DNA of 7,988 bases from Maritimibacter sp. (GTDB lineage: Bacteria; Pseudomonadota; Alphaproteobacteria; Rhodobacterales; Rhodobacteraceae). Each line of letters starts with the position of its first letter. Position 1 is the first letter of the stretch. Positions 4,914-7,988 of this stretch are shown here, piece by piece. The stretch spans positions 1 to 7,988 of the forward strand of contig JAGRMP010000594.1 in the NCBI GenBank assembly GCA_020441225.1. The letters run 5' to 3'. The translations under genes were made by a program, and so were the position numbers. Under the pieces are notes generated by a model. That model ran no database searches, was not told the DNA's origin, and saw only the letters and a list, made by a program, of their open reading frames with translations.

Positions 4914-5972
4914 ATGCCATATTCAAACCTGCCGCCGCATGCTTTCTGGCGCTTGTGCCGCGACGATCCGCGGTTTCGGATATTCGACATCTACCGGCCC
5001 AAGTTCCGGCTCTCTCCCGGCATGAAGGTGGCCACTGCCGGAAGCTGTTTCGCGCAGAACATCGGCAAGTACATCCGCACCTCGCAACTGCATCTGGTCG
5101 ATACCGAACCCGCCCCCCGGGGTATGGCGCCCGAGACTGCGGCGCGGTTCGGCTTCGGCCTGTTCTCGGCCCGCTACGGCAATGTCTACACCGCCCGCCA
5201 GCTGCGCCAGCTGGTCGAAGACGCCTGGTCGGGCCAGGTCCACGACAGTGCGATCTGGGAGCGCGACGGACGGTTCTTCGACGGGCTCCGGCCCAATACC
5301 GAACCCGACGGTCTCGGCAGCGCCGAAGAAGTCCGCCGGCACCGGCGCGACCATCTGCGCCGGGTGCGCGAGGCCTTCACCGAGGCGGACGCGTTCATCT
5401 TCACCCTCGGTCTCACCGAGGCCTGGGTCGATCGTGCGAGCGGCGTGGTGTTCCCCACCGCGCCGGGCGTGGTCGCGGGCACATTCGACCCTGATGCACA
5501 TGAGTTCGCCAATTTCGGCATGGCCGAGACCTTCGAGGACCTTGCCGCCGCGCTCACCCTCCTGCGGCGCGCCAACCCCGCGCTCAAGGTCATTCTCACG
5601 GTGTCTCCGGTGCCCCTGACCGCCACGGCCGGCGGGGCGCACGTGCTGACCGCGACCACCTATTCCAAATCGGTGCTGCGGGCGGTGGCCGGCGAGATGG
5701 CCGCCCTGGTGCGCGCGGTGGACTACTTCCCGTCCTACGAGATCATCACCGGCACGCCCTTCTCCGGGCGGTTCTACAAGGAAAACCTGCGCAACGTGAC
5801 CCGGGACGGGGTGGACACCGTGATGTCGGTGTTCTTTGCCGCGCAGGACAACCTCTCGCAGGGCCTCCGCTTCGGCGACGAAACACTGCCCTCAATCGCG
5901 CCCGCGATCGACCCGGGCGACGACGAGGAGATCTGCGAAGAGGCCATGCTGGAGGCGTTCGGCGTGTCATGA
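4914..5972 (+). CDS. GSCFA-family protein (SGNH-like fold), function unknown
   Basis: The 352-residue product has the diagnostic motif AGSCFAQNIGKYI, with GSCFA at 43-47; the family belongs to the SGNH/GDSL esterase-like clan. Other conserved blocks are FGLFSARYGNVYTARQL (about 80-96), FTLGLTEAW (163-171), VILTVSPVPLTAT (226-238) and YFPSYEI (271-277). S44 would be the nucleophile. In GSCFA proteins that I recall, the C-terminal block reads roughly RFYxEDxxHPS; here it is RFYKENLRNVT (286-296), with N291 and N294 where Asp and His are expected, so hydrolase activity is doubtful. No signal peptide or membrane segment is visible. The ATG has GGGGG (4903-4907) six bases upstream. The stop overlaps the next gene's ATG in an ATGA, so the two are surely cotranscribed. 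A role in acyl-group handling on a surface glycan is only inference from the fold. Confidence 0.85.
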   Translation: MPYSNLPPHAFWRLCRDDPRFRIFDIYRPKFRLSPGMKVATAGSCFAQNIGKYIRTSQLHLVDTEPAPRGMAPETAARFGFGLFSARYGNVYTARQLRQLVEDAWSGQVHDSAIWERDGRFFDGLRPNTEPDGLGSAEEVRRHRRDHLRRVREAFTEADAFIFTLGLTEAWVDRASGVVFPTAPGVVAGTFDPDAHEFANFGMAETFEDLAAALTLLRRANPALKVILTVSPVPLTATAGGAHVLTATTYSKSVLRAVAGEMAALVRAVDYFPSYEIITGTPFSGRFYKENLRNVTRDGVDTVMSVFFAAQDNLSQGLRFGDETLPSIAPAIDPGDDEEICEEAMLEAFGVS

Positions 5973-6772
5973 AACTCTGCGTCATCGGCAACTCCCATGT
6001 CGGTATGTTGCGTGCGGCCGTCCGGCTGCTGGAGCCGGACAGCCCCGAGATCACCTTTTTCGCCAAGGCCGGTGCCGGTCTGGAAAACGCCACTCTCGAC
6101 GGCTCTGTGATCTCGGCGCGCGACCCCGATCTGCGCCGGGCCCAGGCCCGGTTCGGCATGCCCGAGGCGGTCGATACCGCCGCATACGACGCCGTCATCC
6201 TGGTCGCAGGCACCGCGTCGATCTACAGCGCCCTCGCCATCCTGCAGGATCACCGGGTCTCCGGCTGGCCCTCCTGCGCCGCGCACACGGATCCTGACCA
6301 ATCGCCGCAGAAAGCGCTGATCTCCGAGGCGGCCTTCACCGCAGCGCTCACCGACCTCGCCCGGGCGGGGGTGAGCCACCGGTTCGCCCAGGCCCTGCGC
6401 CAGGCGAGCGACGTGCCGATTTTCCTGGTGCCGCAGCCCTACCCGAGCGAGCGCGTGTTCGACAGCGACCGGCCGCGCGAATTCGGGTTCCAGCGCGCCC
6501 GCCGTCATGGCGAGGGCGCCGCCATCGCTGCCTGCCTCGCCCGCGCGATCGACGCCGCCTTTGCGCCGATCGGCGGTGTCACGGTGCTGCACCAGCCACC
6601 CGAGACCGTGGCACATGGTTTCACCACGGCCCGCGCCTACACCCGCGACGCCGTCCGCGTCGATGGCGACACCGCCCAGCACGCCGCCGATCTGCTCCAT
6701 GTCGGCCCGGCCTTCGGCGCCCAGGTCCTGGCCCGGGTCTATGCTGAGCTGGAGGCCTTCGCCACCGCCTAG
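5969..6772 (+). CDS. Small SGNH-hydrolase-like protein coupled to the GSCFA gene
   Basis: The 267-residue protein starts MKLCVIGNSHVGMLRAAVRLL. A hydrophobic strand followed by G-N-S-H-x-G (7-12) matches block I of SGNH-type esterases, with S9 as likely nucleophile. Near the C-terminus DLLHVGPAFGAQVL supplies the D-x-x-H pair (D241, H244), so a complete Ser-Asp-His set can be proposed. VILVAGTAS (near residue 78) resembles the strand and Gly loop of block III, but the usual Asn is not obvious. No signal peptide is seen, so it is probably cytoplasmic. The ATG overlaps the upstream stop by four bases (ATGA), and GGAGG lies rather far upstream (13 bases), which suggests reinitiation after the GSCFA gene. 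The substrate is unknown. The SGNH assignment rests on two motifs and the length; it could instead be a non-hydrolytic relative. Confidence 0.7.
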   Translation: MKLCVIGNSHVGMLRAAVRLLEPDSPEITFFAKAGAGLENATLDGSVISARDPDLRRAQARFGMPEAVDTAAYDAVILVAGTASIYSALAILQDHRVSGWPSCAAHTDPDQSPQKALISEAAFTAALTDLARAGVSHRFAQALRQASDVPIFLVPQPYPSERVFDSDRPREFGFQRARRHGEGAAIAACLARAIDAAFAPIGGVTVLHQPPETVAHGFTTARAYTRDAVRVDGDTAQHAADLLHVGPAFGAQVLARVYAELEAFATA

Positions 6773-6788
6773 CCGCCCTGGCACCGAA

Positions 6789-6818
6789 CGGTGGGGCTTT
6801 CCGGACCTCCGCCCACCG
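6789..6818 (+). terminator. Possible weak terminator after the GSCFA/SGNH unit
   Basis: CGGTGGG (6789-6795) pairs with CCCACCG (6812-6818) over 7 bp around a 16-nt loop, 17 bases after the stop codon. No T run follows, so support is weak; it could be a chance hairpin in GC-rich DNA. Confidence 0.25.
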
Positions 6819-6860
6819 CCGCGCAACGCCAAAGGCCCGGCGGCCATGGTTCAGGGCCGA

Positions 6861-6899
6861 ATTGCGACCTTTTGCGCCGCCGCAAATGCTTTACGCAAT
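6861..6899. promoter_or_regulatory. Nested TTGCG/CGCAA inverted repeats upstream of lacI-type gene
   Basis: Inner arms TTTGCG (6871-6876) and CGCAAA (6881-6886) are separated by CCGC; outer arms ATTGCG (6861-6866) and CGCAAT (6894-6899) flank them, giving four half sites. A further small repeat, ATCG-TT-CGAT, follows at 6898-6907. The set lies 51-89 bases ahead of the regulator's start codon, where an autoregulatory operator would be expected. No firm -35/-10 was assigned. Confidence 0.45.
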
Positions 6900-6949
6900 C
6901 GTTCGATAACGGCACTCTCTTCAGAGCCAGAAGTCGGACAGCCACCGCC

Positions 6950-7963
6950 ATGCGACGCAAACTGCGCAATATGAAAGAGTTTTCCAGGCTGACGGGCCTG
7001 TCGCGTCCGACTGTCTCGAAATATTTCAACGACCCCGCGAGCGTGCGCGCCTCGACCCGGGCGCGGATCGAAGCGGCACTGGAAAAATACGATTACCGGC
7101 CCAACTTCTTCGCCGTGAACCAGAACCGGCGCAATCCCAAGACGCTGGGCATCATCGTGCCGCAGTTTACCGACCCGTTCTACGCCGAGATCGTGGGGCT
7201 GATCGAACGCGCCGCGATCGACGCGGGCTATGCCGCGATCACCCTCAGCTCGCACGGCTCCCCCGAAGACGAGGCCCGCGCCATCGAGATGATCCGCTCG
7301 CTCAACATCGGCGGCGTGATCCTGTCGCCGCTCGGACGGGTGTCGGATGCCAAGGCGATCACGCGCCTGCAGGAAGAGGTGCCGCTGCTGCTGTTCGACA
7401 GCCATATCGCCGGGCTCGAAGCGGCCACGCTCACCTGCGACAACAGCCAGGGGATCGGCCTGATCGTCGACCATCTCTGCGCGACGGGCACCGCGCCCTG
7501 CTATGTCGACATGCCCGAGATCAACTCGACCGGGCGGGAACGCCGCGAAGCCTATGAAGCGGCGATGCGCGCCCGCGGGTTCGCGCCGCACGTCCTCCCG
7601 TCGCCGGAGGCGGGCTGGGGTCTGGAGCGGATCGGCGCCGAAGTCGCACGCGCGGCGCTCGCGGCAGGTGGCTTTCCGTCCTCGACCGTCCTGTGCGGCA
7701 ATGACCGGCTCGCCATCGGGGTGCTCTCGGTGCTTCACAAGGCCGGGATCAAAGTGGGCCGCGACGGCGCGCTGCGGGTTGCCGGACATGACGACCATCC
7801 GGCCGCGGCCTATGCCTGCCCGAGCCTTACCACCGTCGCCCAGGATACCGCCGGCCTTGCCCGGCGCGCCATCGGCATGACGCTCGACATGATCGCCAAA
7901 GGTGGCCCGACTGCGTCACGCGAACGCCTGCCGTCCGCGCTCGTGTTGCGCGATTCGGCCTGA
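6950..7963 (+). CDS. LacI-family transcriptional regulator
   Basis: The 337-residue repressor has an N-terminal helix-turn-helix (MKEFSRLTGLSRPTVSKYF, residues 8-26, followed by NDPASVR). A hinge (YRPNFFAVNQNRR, 49-61) leads into a periplasmic-binding-protein-like sensor domain beginning LGIIVPQFTDPFYAEI. The sensor holds IGGVILSPLG, LLLFDSHIAG, VLCGNDRLAIGVLSVL and RVAGHDDHPAAAYACPSLTTVAQD, all usual landmarks, and ends LVLRDSA. Such proteins bind an operator as dimers and are released by a small ligand, often a sugar. Neither the ligand nor a target operon can be named from this window, as no sugar gene adjoins it. The frame is open further upstream, but the ATG at 6950 puts MRRKLRNMKEF at the N-terminus, the normal distance from the HTH; ATG 6971 is too close to it. 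In the hinge, Q58 occupies the position of the DNA-intercalating leucine of E. coli LacI. Confidence 0.93.
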   Translation: MRRKLRNMKEFSRLTGLSRPTVSKYFNDPASVRASTRARIEAALEKYDYRPNFFAVNQNRRNPKTLGIIVPQFTDPFYAEIVGLIERAAIDAGYAAITLSSHGSPEDEARAIEMIRSLNIGGVILSPLGRVSDAKAITRLQEEVPLLLFDSHIAGLEAATLTCDNSQGIGLIVDHLCATGTAPCYVDMPEINSTGRERREAYEAAMRARGFAPHVLPSPEAGWGLERIGAEVARAALAAGGFPSSTVLCGNDRLAIGVLSVLHKAGIKVGRDGALRVAGHDDHPAAAYACPSLTTVAQDTAGLARRAIGMTLDMIAKGGPTASRERLPSALVLRDSA

Positions 7964-7980
7964 GCCCGGCCCCGGCTCAG
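7960..7980 (+). terminator. Hairpin overlapping the LacI-type gene stop codon
   Basis: CTGAGCC (7960-7966) pairs with GGCTCAG (7974-7980) over 7 bp with a 7-nt loop; the TGA stop is inside the left arm. The following bases are CCGCGCTT, and the window ends before a U run could be judged. Likely terminator, moderate support. Confidence 0.45.
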
Positions 7981-7988
7981 CCGCGCTT

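Noticed and set aside
5774..6847. 357-codon open frame on the minus strand opposite the GSCFA and SGNH-like genes
   Set aside because: Arg/Gly-rich shadow composition. The plus strand has the GSCFA motif, a proper ribosome binding site and the ATGA overlap.
6791..6949. Longer N-terminus of the LacI-type regulator
   Set aside because: The extra residues are low-complexity and would cover the inverted repeats of the control region; LacI proteins normally begin just before the helix-turn-helix.
6851..7798. 315-codon open frame on the minus strand opposite the LacI-type gene
   Set aside because: Antisense shadow of a clear LacI-family protein; no domain and no ribosome binding site that I could recognise.
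1..7988. CRISPR array, insertion sequence, tRNA or prophage genes
   Set aside because: No regularly spaced repeats, transposase motifs, terminal inverted repeats or tRNA-like cloverleaf were seen on either strand.

Overview
This GC-rich window (roughly two thirds G+C by eye) looks like chromosomal DNA of a marine or halotolerant alphaproteobacterium, most likely of the Rhodobacterales. The reasons are the codon bias, the hairpin style, the ectABC-ask gene order with a divergent MarR regulator, and a LacI-type regulator of a subfamily I associate with alphaproteobacteria. The taxonomic call is inference. No mobile element, tRNA, rRNA or CRISPR array is visible.

Layout: (1) 1-183 (+) is the 3' end of a LuxR-type helix-turn-helix regulator cut by the window edge. 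(2) 184-299 is a convergent intergenic gap with two strong hairpins. (3) 300-4043 (-) is a complete ectoine operon, ectA-ectB-ectC-ask, tightly packed and with good ribosome binding sites. (4) 4044-4268 is an unusually AT-rich divergent control region. It holds a 15-bp inverted repeat, two CTTC/GAAG inverted repeats about three helical turns apart and a tandem 10-bp direct repeat. (5) 4269-4790 (+) is the MarR-family regulator, probably ectR. (6) 4914-6772 (+) is a two-gene, translationally coupled unit: a GSCFA-family protein followed by a small SGNH-hydrolase-like protein. It is preceded by a perfect 14-bp palindrome. (7) 6950-7963 (+) is a LacI-family repressor with nested inverted repeats upstream and a hairpin at its stop codon.

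How the genes work together: Ask_Ect feeds aspartyl phosphate into the aspartate semialdehyde pathway. EctB transaminates aspartate semialdehyde to L-2,4-diaminobutyrate, EctA acetylates it to N-gamma-acetyl-diaminobutyrate, and EctC cyclises that to ectoine, a compatible solute. There is no ectD in the operon, so this locus on its own should make ectoine and not 5-hydroxyectoine. No ectoine transporter is present. The divergent MarR protein is the obvious candidate repressor of the operon and of itself.

The least understood part is the GSCFA/SGNH pair. Both have esterase-like folds, but the GSCFA protein appears to lack the C-terminal Asp/His pair while its partner keeps Ser, Asp and His. 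That makes a pseudoenzyme/enzyme couple possible. I found no evidence for a wholly new defence or mobile system here.
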